Shown here piece by piece: positions 18,539 to 26,020 of a DNA stretch of 64,000 nucleotides. Under the pieces are notes generated by a model. It made no database searches and was not told the origin of the DNA. It worked only from the letters and a program-made list of their open reading frames with translations. The DNA is from Ignavibacteria bacterium (lineage in GTDB: Bacteria; Bacteroidota; Ignavibacteria; Ignavibacteriales; Melioribacteraceae), in assembly GCA_009773205.1 (NCBI GenBank), contig WPAE01000007.1, forward strand, positions 124,001-188,000, written 5' to 3'. Position numbers and translations under genes: made by a program. Position 1 is the stretch's first letter, and each line of letters begins with the position of its first letter.

Positions 18539-18569
18539 TTTTACTTCCTAAAGAAAGAGAAAAATTATT

Positions 18570-18788
18570 TTACTTAAGAGCCAAAAGAATACAAATAACT
18601 AATGCAAATAAAGAAATACCTTCTATAAGAGCAGCGGCAATAATCATAGAAGTTCTGATATCGCCGGCAGCTTCTGGCTGACGACCGCTAGCTTCCATAG
18701 CTGCGCTAGCTAATTTGCCAATACCTAAAGAACCACCAATTACTGTTAGTGCTGCACTAAAACCGGCTGCTAAATAAGCGAATTCCAT
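18570..18788 (-). CDS. atpE: ATP synthase c subunit
   Basis: Builds the rotating ring of Fo. The 72-residue hairpin has two membrane helices, the loop GRQPEA near residue 36, and the ion-carrying carboxylate Glu56 in AAALIEGISLFALVI. The residue after the Glu is Gly, and the Ser/Thr typical of sodium-binding rings (EST motif) is missing, so proton coupling is more likely. An AAAGGAG ribosome binding site precedes the ATG, fitting the high copy number needed. Confidence 0.97.
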   Translation of the reverse strand: MEFAYLAAGFSAALTVIGGSLGIGKLASAAMEASGRQPEAAGDIRTSMIIAAALIEGISLFALVICILLALK

Positions 18789-18818
18789 TTGATTTCTCCT
18801 TTATAACGTTTAGTAATA

Positions 18819-19667
18819 TTAATGTTCTTGATGATACGCCATTCCTATGAACAGCGATGAAAGCATAGTAAAAATATATGCTTGTAACAATGCAACTAAA
18901 ATTTCTAATAAAAATATGAACAATGCAAAAGCTATAGAAACCGGAACCACTATATATGTATGTAAAATAAAAATAAGTCCGAGTAATGCTAAAATTACAA
19001 TGTGCCCTGCTGTCATGTTAGCAAAAAGACGAATAGCCAACGCAAAAGGTTTTGTAAACAAACCAAGCAATTCTACAACAAACATAATTGGAATTAACCA
19101 AGTTGGTAACCCATGCGGTAGCAAACCCTTTAAATAACCAAATACACCGTTCTTCATCATTCCGCCAGCTTGAATAAAAACAAATGAAATTGTTGCCAGA
19201 GTAGCAGTAACAGAGATGTTTCCTGTCGCTGTAGAGCCGTAAGGTATCAATCCTAAAAAGTTACAAGTGAGAATGAAAAAGAACACAGTTAGTAAGTAAG
19301 GTAAAAATTTTTCGTAGCCTTTGCCAATGTTAGGTTTTGCAATTTCATCTCTTACAAAAAGTACAAGGGTTTCTGTCAGATTACTAACACCTTTTGGTAT
19401 AAGAGATTTTTTATAAGATTTAGAAACTTTATAAAATGTGAAGATCAGAATGGAAGCTGCAATCCACATAAACACTACATGTTTAGTTATAGATATATCC
19501 ATTCCCAACAAATGTAATTTTGGTAAGTGTATAATGCCAAAAGGAGTTAAATCTATCTCTCTAGCATCCAGAACGTGATGCAAAATCCAGCTTGTATCTG
19601 TCTTTTTAACTGCTTCTTGAGCAGCTTTCACATTATCGGCTACAGTATTTGCGCTATGAAACCACAT
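18819..19667 (-). CDS. atpB: ATP synthase a subunit
   Basis: Stator half-channel protein of Fo with five to six membrane helices. The 282-residue protein has the essential Arg in KPFALAIRLFANMTAGHIV (near residue 215) and the terminal helix VALLQAYIFTMLSSLFIGMA. The N-terminus carries an extra 60 residues before the first helix. Its start overlaps the stop of the AtpI-like gene by one base. Confidence 0.97.
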   Translation of the reverse strand: MWFHSANTVADNVKAAQEAVKKTDTSWILHHVLDAREIDLTPFGIIHLPKLHLLGMDISITKHVVFMWIAASILIFTFYKVSKSYKKSLIPKGVSNLTETLVLFVRDEIAKPNIGKGYEKFLPYLLTVFFFILTCNFLGLIPYGSTATGNISVTATLATISFVFIQAGGMMKNGVFGYLKGLLPHGLPTWLIPIMFVVELLGLFTKPFALAIRLFANMTAGHIVILALLGLIFILHTYIVVPVSIAFALFIFLLEILVALLQAYIFTMLSSLFIGMAYHQEH

Positions 19668-20053
19668 TATTTTTCGCTTTTAAGATTTTTGTAACTCTCT
19701 TTAACTATAAGAATTTCGAAAATTTGGAAGAACATGTACCAAAACAAGAGCCCAAATATAAACGCATATCGGTCAATTTTCAAATAATTTAATATCATAA
19801 ACACAACAGCCAGAGTAGATATCATACGAAATAGCATCCCGCCTAAATTTAGAATAACAAACATTTTATTCGATTTTTTGAGAGAAAAATGAACAAATAC
19901 TACAAATGTGATGAAGTTTACCAAGCCAATCATTGAAGCCAAACCCGATGAAAAAGCAATGTTTGAGTTCATAAAGCCCAAAAACAAAGAAAAATTCATT
20001 AAAGTCATAATGATCGTGAATAAAGAAGCTGAAATAATAAGTTTATTTTTCAA
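19667..20053 (-). CDS. AtpI-like membrane protein
   Basis: A 128-residue protein with four predicted membrane helices, made mostly of Phe, Leu, Ile and Met. In position and topology it matches the poorly conserved AtpI/ATP-synthase-I genes that precede atpB and help assemble the c-ring or supply magnesium, but no conserved motif can be seen. It overlaps atpZ by 11 bases and atpB by one, so it belongs to the complex operon. Confidence 0.75.
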   Translation of the reverse strand: MKNKLIISASLFTIIMTLMNFSLFLGFMNSNIAFSSGLASMIGLVNFITFVVFVHFSLKKSNKMFVILNLGGMLFRMISTLAVVFMILNYLKIDRYAFIFGLLFWYMFFQIFEILIVKESYKNLKSEK

Positions 20054-20291
20054 GTGATTTCTTTTTATTTAGGTTAAGAACAGCTTTTATGAAACTAAAA
20101 ATACCAGCGGCAGACCCAATTAACGAAAAAATAATAATAAACAAAGGCATTGTAGAAAATTCATTATCTAACCAACGCCCTAAAAAAAACATTAAAACAA
20201 CCGTAGCCGCTAATTGTGTTCCTAAACCTAAATATGGACCAATCTGGCGGTACGATGCAGATATTTTGTTAAAATCTGTCTCGGATTTCAA
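20043..20291 (-). CDS. atpZ: AtpZ/AtpI family protein
   Basis: An 82-residue protein with two membrane helices and the typical opening SYRQIGPYLGLGTQLAATVV followed by GRWLDNEFSTMPLFII. This family precedes ATP synthase genes and is thought to act with AtpI in assembly or magnesium/calcium transport. The start is 2 bases from the bactofilin stop, so the atp genes appear to be read through from the M23/bactofilin genes. Confidence 0.88.
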   Translation of the reverse strand: MKSETDFNKISASYRQIGPYLGLGTQLAATVVLMFFLGRWLDNEFSTMPLFIIIFSLIGSAAGIFSFIKAVLNLNKKKSLEK

Positions 20292-20293
20292 AG

Positions 20294-20641
20294 TTATACT
20301 TGCTTTTCCATATTAGAGCAGCCTTGGAAGAATGCTCCATCTTCAATTATTAGAGCCTTAGCAGCCAAATCACCTTTAAGAGAAGCTTTAGATTCGAGGC
20401 GAAGTTTTTCTTCTGCAAAGATTTTTCCGGTTAACATTCCATTCATTATCACATTTTTGGCTTTTATTTCACCATTCAAATTGCTTCCCTCTCCAACGGT
20501 TAAATTACCATTAACTGTTATGTTTCCATTAACGGAGCCGTCAATTCTAACATTACCCTCACTGTGTATATTACCTTCAATCTTAACGCTGCTGCTTATA
20601 ATGCTCACATCTTCAAGCAGATGATCTTTTTTACTTGCCAT
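20294..20641 (-). CDS. Bactofilin
   Basis: A 115-residue cytoskeletal protein that polymerises without nucleotides. The short N-terminal tail is followed by the right-handed beta-helix repeats (NIHSEGNVRIDGSVNGNITV, NLTVGEGSNLNGEIKAKNVI, KLRLESKASLKGDLAAKALI). It lies 9 bases after an M23 peptidase, a pairing seen in other bacteria where the bactofilin positions the peptidase for cell-wall shaping. A ribosome binding site AGGAGAA precedes the ATG. Confidence 0.93.
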   Translation of the reverse strand: MASKKDHLLEDVSIISSSVKIEGNIHSEGNVRIDGSVNGNITVNGNLTVGEGSNLNGEIKAKNVIMNGMLTGKIFAEEKLRLESKASLKGDLAAKALIIEDGAFFQGCSNMEKQV

Positions 20642-20650
20642 TTAATTCTC

Positions 20651-21490
20651 CTACTTAATTATCAAACTTTTGGGATTAACCGGTTTGCCTTGATACCATA
20701 CTTCAAAGTGCAGGTGTGGGCCTGTAGTGTTTTTGCCAGAGTTTCCGCTTAGAGCAATTAATTCGCCGTGAGTTACAGAATCTCTAACTTTTTTAAGTAA
20801 AGTTGAACAATGTTTATAAACGCTTGTGTAGTCATCCGAGTGTTGAATTATTATCATATAGCCTGAATCTACAGTGTAATCAGCAAAAATTATCAATCCC
20901 CCAGAAGCTGCAAAAACTGGACTTCCTTTACTAATGCCATAATCAATTCCTAAATGACCTTTAGCGGGGTTAAACTCTTGTATAATGACTCCGGAAGCTG
21001 GTTCAAAAAAAAGTAATCTATTTTTTTCTCTTTCATTCTGAAATAATTTTTGAAACAGATCAACAACAACATTAAAAACACTGCCTTCAATTTTAATCTT
21101 TTTGGTTATAGTTGTTCTAAGAGTATCATAAAGAGGATTCTTTGGTTCTATTGTATCTCTTTGCGCCAATTTAACTGCATATTTCATTCGTTCATTAACC
21201 GAAGAAATTTCTTGAAGCTGCTGAGTAAGATCAACAACTCTGCCTTGCAGTTTTTGAATTCTTTCATTCTGGGCTTTTAATTCCGAGTTATCAACAACAA
21301 ACAACACATCTTTTAATGGAGTAATTGAAAGAAGTAGAACTAAAACAAACCAAGATGCCAAAGTATAAAGCAAGATATATGCGGCTGCCTTAATTAAGCT
21401 AACTTTATACCTTTTAGTAGCCAATATTGGCAAATTAGGCGTAAAGTTTAGTGACGAATTTTTTATGCTATCGAAGTCGAACCACTTCAT
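20651..21490 (-). CDS. Membrane-anchored M23 metallopeptidase
   Basis: A 279-residue protein with one membrane helix at about residues 33-57, a coiled coil at 65-105 and a C-terminal M23 (LytM) peptidase domain from about 165. The zinc-site motifs are complete: HLGIDYG (HxxxD) and GPHLHFEVW (HxH). It likely cuts peptidoglycan cross-links or stems in the periplasm. It sits just upstream of the bactofilin and has a possible -7 element TATATTTG at 21513-21520. Confidence 0.93.
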   Translation of the reverse strand: MKWFDFDSIKNSSLNFTPNLPILATKRYKVSLIKAAAYILLYTLASWFVLVLLLSITPLKDVLFVVDNSELKAQNERIQKLQGRVVDLTQQLQEISSVNERMKYAVKLAQRDTIEPKNPLYDTLRTTITKKIKIEGSVFNVVVDLFQKLFQNEREKNRLLFFEPASGVIIQEFNPAKGHLGIDYGISKGSPVFAASGGLIIFADYTVDSGYMIIIQHSDDYTSVYKHCSTLLKKVRDSVTHGELIALSGNSGKNTTGPHLHFEVWYQGKPVNPKSLIIK

Positions 21491-21512
21491 TTTGATCTCT
21501 TTTTGGCTTGGA

Positions 21513-21520
21513 CAAATATA
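21513..21520 (-). promoter_or_regulatory. Possible -7 element before the M23 peptidase gene
   Basis: TATATTTG on the minus strand fits TAnnTTTG, 22 bases upstream of the ATG, but there is no TTTG or TTG at the usual distance. If real, it would start the M23-bactofilin-atp transcript. Confidence 0.3.
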
Positions 21521-21535
21521 AAGATTACAATTTTG

Positions 21536-22558
21536 TTAAGCAGGTAATATTTTCTTTAGATTTTCAAAAACAACAGCCGGTTTTAGCTTATATGCACATT
21601 CAAAAGTTTTGATTGGGCATATCTTATGCCCGTGTATGCCGCACGGTTTACAATTAAGCTCATCGAATGATACTGTTTTGCTTTTTTGATTATAAGGATA
21701 AAAACCAAAGTCCGGAATTGTTGAACAATAAATTGTAATCGTTGGTATATCTGCAATCATTGCAAGGTGAGTTGGAGCGCTATCGTTACATACCAATGCA
21801 GTGCAGTTTCTTAGTACCTCAACAGATTCTGGAATTGTAAGCTTTCCGGCAAAAGAAACAGTTTTATCAAAATTCTTTGCTATTGAGTTACATAAATCGG
21901 AATCTTCTTTGCCGCCAATAAGAACAACTCCATAACCGTTAGAAATTATAAGTTTTATAATTTCTTCAAAATATTCCTTTGGATAAACTTTAGTTTTCCA
22001 AACCGAACCTGGTGCAACAGCAATATTTTTGGTTGCCTTAAGATTAGTGAGCAAATTTCCAACGGTTGTATTTACAGCACTGCCAATTTTTATTTTTGGC
22101 AGAATGCGCCAAGATTTTTCATTTATTTGATCATTAATCAAAGAAATATTTCTTTCCACTTCGTGTTTATCTTTTTGATACTTTACTACTTCCTTGTAAA
22201 GAGAAGAAAGATCTGCGTTATCGAAACCCACGGTATTATTGGCACCGGAAAAAAAAGAAATCAGCGTTGATCTTATTGAGCGGTGAGGAGAAATTACTGA
22301 AGAAAAATTAAGAGAGCGTATGTAAAACATCAGCTTTATAAAACTTAGTAAAGACTTTTGACTGCCCCGCTTATCGTAAACAACAACATCGGTTACAGAT
22401 TCCGAATTACTGAAAACTTCTTTGGTTGATGGAATACATAAAACATATATAAAAGAATTTGGTTTTTGCTCGTTCAATTTTTGAATCATTGGTAAGGTTA
22501 AAACTGCATCGCCAATAAAAGCTGTTTGTATTACCAATATTTTTTCTAGTGTTTCCAA
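21536..22558 (-). CDS. Glycosyltransferase family 9 (heptosyltransferase-like)
   Basis: A 340-residue GT9 enzyme. The two Rossmann-like halves are visible: the N-terminal ILVIQTAFIGDAVLTLPMI with the conserved GD, and the C-terminal ADP-sugar site with IAVAPGSVWKTKVYP, GGKEDSD, SFAGKLTIPE and ALVCNDSAPTHLAMI. Family members move heptose onto the lipopolysaccharide core. It overlaps the start of the LpxL-like gene by 13 bases, so the two probably build lipid A/core together. The exact acceptor is not known. Confidence 0.9.
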   Translation of the reverse strand: METLEKILVIQTAFIGDAVLTLPMIQKLNEQKPNSFIYVLCIPSTKEVFSNSESVTDVVVYDKRGSQKSLLSFIKLMFYIRSLNFSSVISPHRSIRSTLISFFSGANNTVGFDNADLSSLYKEVVKYQKDKHEVERNISLINDQINEKSWRILPKIKIGSAVNTTVGNLLTNLKATKNIAVAPGSVWKTKVYPKEYFEEIIKLIISNGYGVVLIGGKEDSDLCNSIAKNFDKTVSFAGKLTIPESVEVLRNCTALVCNDSAPTHLAMIADIPTITIYCSTIPDFGFYPYNQKSKTVSFDELNCKPCGIHGHKICPIKTFECAYKLKPAVVFENLKKILPA

Positions 22559-23424
22559 ATTTTATGCATCCAAAAATATTGGTCGGGATATTGTTTAATT
22601 ACCTTCTCTAAAAAATTTGCATACCTTTGGTTTATTTCTAGAATCTGGTCTTCATATTTCTCAGGCAGATTTTCCATGTTTAATTTTTCTACAATTCCTT
22701 TATAATTGCCATTTCTTTCTCTAACAGCAGCCGTAAGAATAACATTGCACTTTGTTTTGTTTATGATAGAAGCAGTTCCAGTGTAAAAAGAAGTTGGCTT
22801 TCCAAAAAAAGAAACACGCGGGCTATCGGCAGGACCTCTCTGATCGCCAACTACACCAACAATTCCGCCGCTTAGTAAAACTTCAAACAGATGCCTAACA
22901 GAAGTCCCAAGCCAAATAACTTTATTGCCGTGTGCTTCTCTTGCATCTTTAATCAATTCATTCAATGCAGAATTACTCTGTTTTTTTGCAAGACAATAAA
23001 TTGGCTTCTCTAACAGCAATCCTAACACAGAGCCGCCCACTTCCCAGCTTCCAATGTGTCCAGTCCAAAATATTACGCCTTTGTTTTCGTTAATTAAAGA
23101 TTTCATTTCGTCTAAATTTTCAGTTCTGACTAATAACTTCATATTGTTTATTGAAATGGAAGTAAACAAAAGAAGTTCTGAAAAAGTAATGGTTATATTT
23201 TGGTAAGTACGTCTTGCAATTTGCTTTAGGTTAGATAAGGATTTTTCTGGAAAAGCTGAGGAAAGATTTTCTAGTACAACTTTTTTGCGTATTGGAATTA
23301 AGTAGTAAAAAACATTCCCAATACAACGAGCTGCAAATCGTGTCCTTTGCAGCCCAATAAATACTAATAAAAATTGTAACAACTTAAGAAACAACACGCC
23401 AAGTTTTTGTGTTAGTCTTGCCAA
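22546..23424 (-). CDS. LpxL-type lysophospholipid/lipid A acyltransferase
   Basis: A 292-residue LpxL/HtrB-family enzyme that adds a secondary acyl chain to lipid A at the inner membrane. The N-terminal membrane helix is followed by the catalytic HX4E motif in FWTGHIGSWEVGG (near residue 120) and by VGVVGDQRGPADSPRVSFFG. The C-terminus has NQRYANFLEKVIKQYPDQYF and WMHKIWKH, typical for the family. It stands between GWxTD and GT9 genes with overlaps or gaps of under 15 bases. Confidence 0.9.
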   Translation of the reverse strand: MARLTQKLGVLFLKLLQFLLVFIGLQRTRFAARCIGNVFYYLIPIRKKVVLENLSSAFPEKSLSNLKQIARRTYQNITITFSELLLFTSISINNMKLLVRTENLDEMKSLINENKGVIFWTGHIGSWEVGGSVLGLLLEKPIYCLAKKQSNSALNELIKDAREAHGNKVIWLGTSVRHLFEVLLSGGIVGVVGDQRGPADSPRVSFFGKPTSFYTGTASIINKTKCNVILTAAVRERNGNYKGIVEKLNMENLPEKYEDQILEINQRYANFLEKVIKQYPDQYFWMHKIWKH

Positions 23425-23427
23425 AGA

Positions 23428-24789
23428 TTATTCAGTCTTAATTCTGGATTGCCACTCAACATCTTCAATTTCACCTCGTTTTGTAGAATGAAGCAGATCA
23501 TATTTGCCAAAACCGGTTAAGTCTCCAAAACAAAAAACTACACCGCCTTCTATCTCATGATAGAACCAGACTTCGTAAGGTTTTAAATTTGGTTCGTTTG
23601 GAAACATATCCTTTTGATCCGGCTCGCCATATATAAGTAAAACTCTTCCTCTGTCGGTTAAATATCCTTCTCTGCCCATACTTTTAAAATGTTGATTAGC
23701 GAATGCAACTCGCTTCATATACTGTTCTTTATATTCATTACGAGCAGAACCTGTTTCCGGATTGCGCGCGTTCCAAAAGTTGAAAAGAAATTCTCGTTTG
23801 GCTTTTAATGAATCCACTTTTCCATATCTATCAATTTCAGTTCTATTTGCGATATACTTAACCTGCTTAAACATTAGATCGCAATCTTCCAATGTATAGA
23901 CACCAAACTCGCTATTAACAACGCTTAAATTTCCAACGCTAACTACAGTAGAATCAATTACGTTGGGATTATATAAATAAAATCTTTTTGAAGAAATAAA
24001 TGCTTGATTCGTTTTGGGGTCTATAAGGCTTAATGCAAGAATATAAGAATCGGAAGGAAGTTTGTTTAGATTAACTAAGCCTACTTCAACAACAGAGTTA
24101 GCGCCTTGTTTAATTTGCTTCTCACTTCTATGAACCATGGCACCAGCGCTGTTCACTAAATCTCTTTTCAAAACAAAGCTTACTTCTGGGCTTTCAAGTT
24201 TTAGATTATACAGCTCTGCATAGAAAAACAAAACCGGAGATTGTTCAGTATAAAGCATTGAAGCATTTGGAAAAACTTCCAATGTGTTTTTATAAAATAT
24301 TGATTGTGTATCCTTTGCATCCTTTTTTATACGTGTAGCCAATTCAATATCACTGATCGAAAATTTATCGTTCTTGAACGGCTGAACTTGGAAATTTTCG
24401 TTAATTATTTTTTCCAATTTGGGATTGTTGGTATCATAAGCCTTTACTAAAAGCGTGTAATTACCTTTCGGAATTACGAAACCCAATACACCTGAAAGAT
24501 TTTTTTGCAGCGAGTCAACAAACTCATTAACAATTTTGTAATTCTTGTTAAGAAAAAATTCTTTAGTATCAGAATTCATAATTTCGATATGAACAATTGC
24601 TTCTGAGTAAATGCTGTTTGCGCTGCTAACTTTCTGCATATCTGTAGGAGATAGTTCGTAGTAGAACTCCATGAACACAGAAGTCGAATCGTAATTAAAT
24701 CTCGCATAGTCTAGCTCAAACCCGAGCTTAGTTTGTGCATAAGAAATTTGAGAAATTAGTAAAACCAAAAGAAGCAATACTTTCTTCAT
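23428..24789 (-). CDS. GWxTD-domain protein (GYxTD variant)
   Basis: A 453-residue exported protein: signal peptide (residues 1-18, ending SYAQ), then a beta-rich domain, then the C-terminal GWxTD domain from about residue 330 with KREFLFNFWNARNPETGSAR, GREGYLTDRGRVLLIYGEPD and KPYEVWFYHE. The diagnostic Trp is Tyr here. The domain is known from Bacteroidota and related phyla, with no assigned activity. It is the first gene of the minus-strand run leading to the GT9 and M23 genes, downstream of a terminator. Confidence 0.85.
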   Translation of the reverse strand: MKKVLLLLVLLISQISYAQTKLGFELDYARFNYDSTSVFMEFYYELSPTDMQKVSSANSIYSEAIVHIEIMNSDTKEFFLNKNYKIVNEFVDSLQKNLSGVLGFVIPKGNYTLLVKAYDTNNPKLEKIINENFQVQPFKNDKFSISDIELATRIKKDAKDTQSIFYKNTLEVFPNASMLYTEQSPVLFFYAELYNLKLESPEVSFVLKRDLVNSAGAMVHRSEKQIKQGANSVVEVGLVNLNKLPSDSYILALSLIDPKTNQAFISSKRFYLYNPNVIDSTVVSVGNLSVVNSEFGVYTLEDCDLMFKQVKYIANRTEIDRYGKVDSLKAKREFLFNFWNARNPETGSARNEYKEQYMKRVAFANQHFKSMGREGYLTDRGRVLLIYGEPDQKDMFPNEPNLKPYEVWFYHEIEGGVVFCFGDLTGFGKYDLLHSTKRGEIEDVEWQSRIKTE

Positions 24790-24874
24790 TTTATCTCCGG
24801 GCTGCTTAGTTAAGCAAAACGATTAATTCTTTAGAACCTGCTGTTTTTTTGTGTAAAGTTACAAATTGTTAGGC

Positions 24875-24909
24875 AAAAAAAAGCCCCGATTCCATAAGAA
24901 TCGGGGCTT
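24875..24909 (-). terminator. Intrinsic terminator of the TonB/T9SS/PorV operon
   Basis: On the minus strand AAGCCCCGATTC (24898-24909) pairs perfectly with GAATCGGGGCTT (24881-24892) across a 5-base loop; eight T follow (24875-24882, partly in the stem). It lies 20 bases beyond the stop of the PorV-like gene. Confidence 0.95.
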
Positions 24910-24929
24910 AACTAATTACAGCTTACAAA

Positions 24930-25997
24930 TTAGAAACCGAGAGAAATAGTAACAATGTTGTTAGCATCCCAATACTTCATAGCACGGTAAGCGTAATCTA
25001 AAGCTATTACTGCACCGCCAATATCGTATTTGATACCAAAACCTGCGTGGATACCATTGTAAACATTTTCATAATTTCCTTCACCTTCTGGAAGCACAAT
25101 GTAACCGCCTCTTAAGTAAAGAAGATCATTGAATGTAACTTCAGCGCCTAATTTAACTTCATCATTATAGAAGTTATCGTTTCTATAAAGTGCATTAGCT
25201 TGAACTCCTATCATACCAAACTTTCTTGTATAACCAAAACCAAGTTCGATAGCCGATGGAAGTTCGAATTCAGCAGCATCAACTTTATAAATAGAAATAG
25301 GGTCTTTTCTGTTTAATAAGTCGGTTCCGCTTGTAATTTCAGAGTTTGCTCCATTAACTTGCACATTTAACCCAGTTCCTTCATACTTCATCGGAGTTCC
25401 TAAGTTTTTAAGTACTACAGCAAAACTGAAACCATCAATGTTAGCTAAGTTATTGTAAGTAATACCAATGTTGAATGCTAAGCCGTTAGCAGAAACTCTA
25501 TCCATTCTTTCGCTGATAAAGTTACCTGTTAAACCGACAGAAACTCTATCGCTTAACATTGTAGCATAAGTTAATCCTAATACAGTAATAGATGGTTTAA
25601 TAATAGAGCCTGTGCCATCTGGGAAATCGTTTGTAGTAATATTGATTTCTCCGAGTGATAATGACTTAACACTAAGTGCTAAAGAACCAAGCCCTTCTAC
25701 GGATGTAGAAACAGCGCCGTATTGAACTGCAATATCAGCAAAATAAGTCATGTGTGAGAAAATTACATTAGTACTATTTTGACCGCCCGGCAAGTTAGCA
25801 GGGTTCCAGTAGATAGATTCTACGCCTTTGGATCCTACTATAGAAGCGCCTGCCATAGAAATTCCTCTAGCGCCTACAGGAATTAATAACTCCGTTGCGC
25901 CGGCAGTACCATTTCGTTTTCCACCGCCTGCTAATAGGGTACCTGTAAACTGCATTAAAGCAAGTATTACAAGCAATCCTAATTTTAATTTCTTCAT
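24930..25997 (-). CDS. PorV/PorQ family outer-membrane protein
   Basis: A 355-residue protein with a signal peptide (residues 1-23), the family opening GATELLIPVGARGISMAGAS and SKGVESIYWNPANLPG, and beta strands down to the terminal NIVTISLGF with the outer-membrane Phe. PorV-type barrels are T9SS partners that hand substrates from the translocon to the attachment machinery; other members act as general porin-like proteins. It closes the three-gene operon after the TonB receptor and T9SS substrate, with a strong terminator downstream. Confidence 0.88.
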   Translation of the reverse strand: MKKLKLGLLVILALMQFTGTLLAGGGKRNGTAGATELLIPVGARGISMAGASIVGSKGVESIYWNPANLPGGQNSTNVIFSHMTYFADIAVQYGAVSTSVEGLGSLALSVKSLSLGEINITTNDFPDGTGSIIKPSITVLGLTYATMLSDRVSVGLTGNFISERMDRVSANGLAFNIGITYNNLANIDGFSFAVVLKNLGTPMKYEGTGLNVQVNGANSEITSGTDLLNRKDPISIYKVDAAEFELPSAIELGFGYTRKFGMIGVQANALYRNDNFYNDEVKLGAEVTFNDLLYLRGGYIVLPEGEGNYENVYNGIHAGFGIKYDIGGAVIALDYAYRAMKYWDANNIVTISLGF

Positions 25998-26020
25998 AAT
26001 TTAATCTCCTTAAAATTTTA

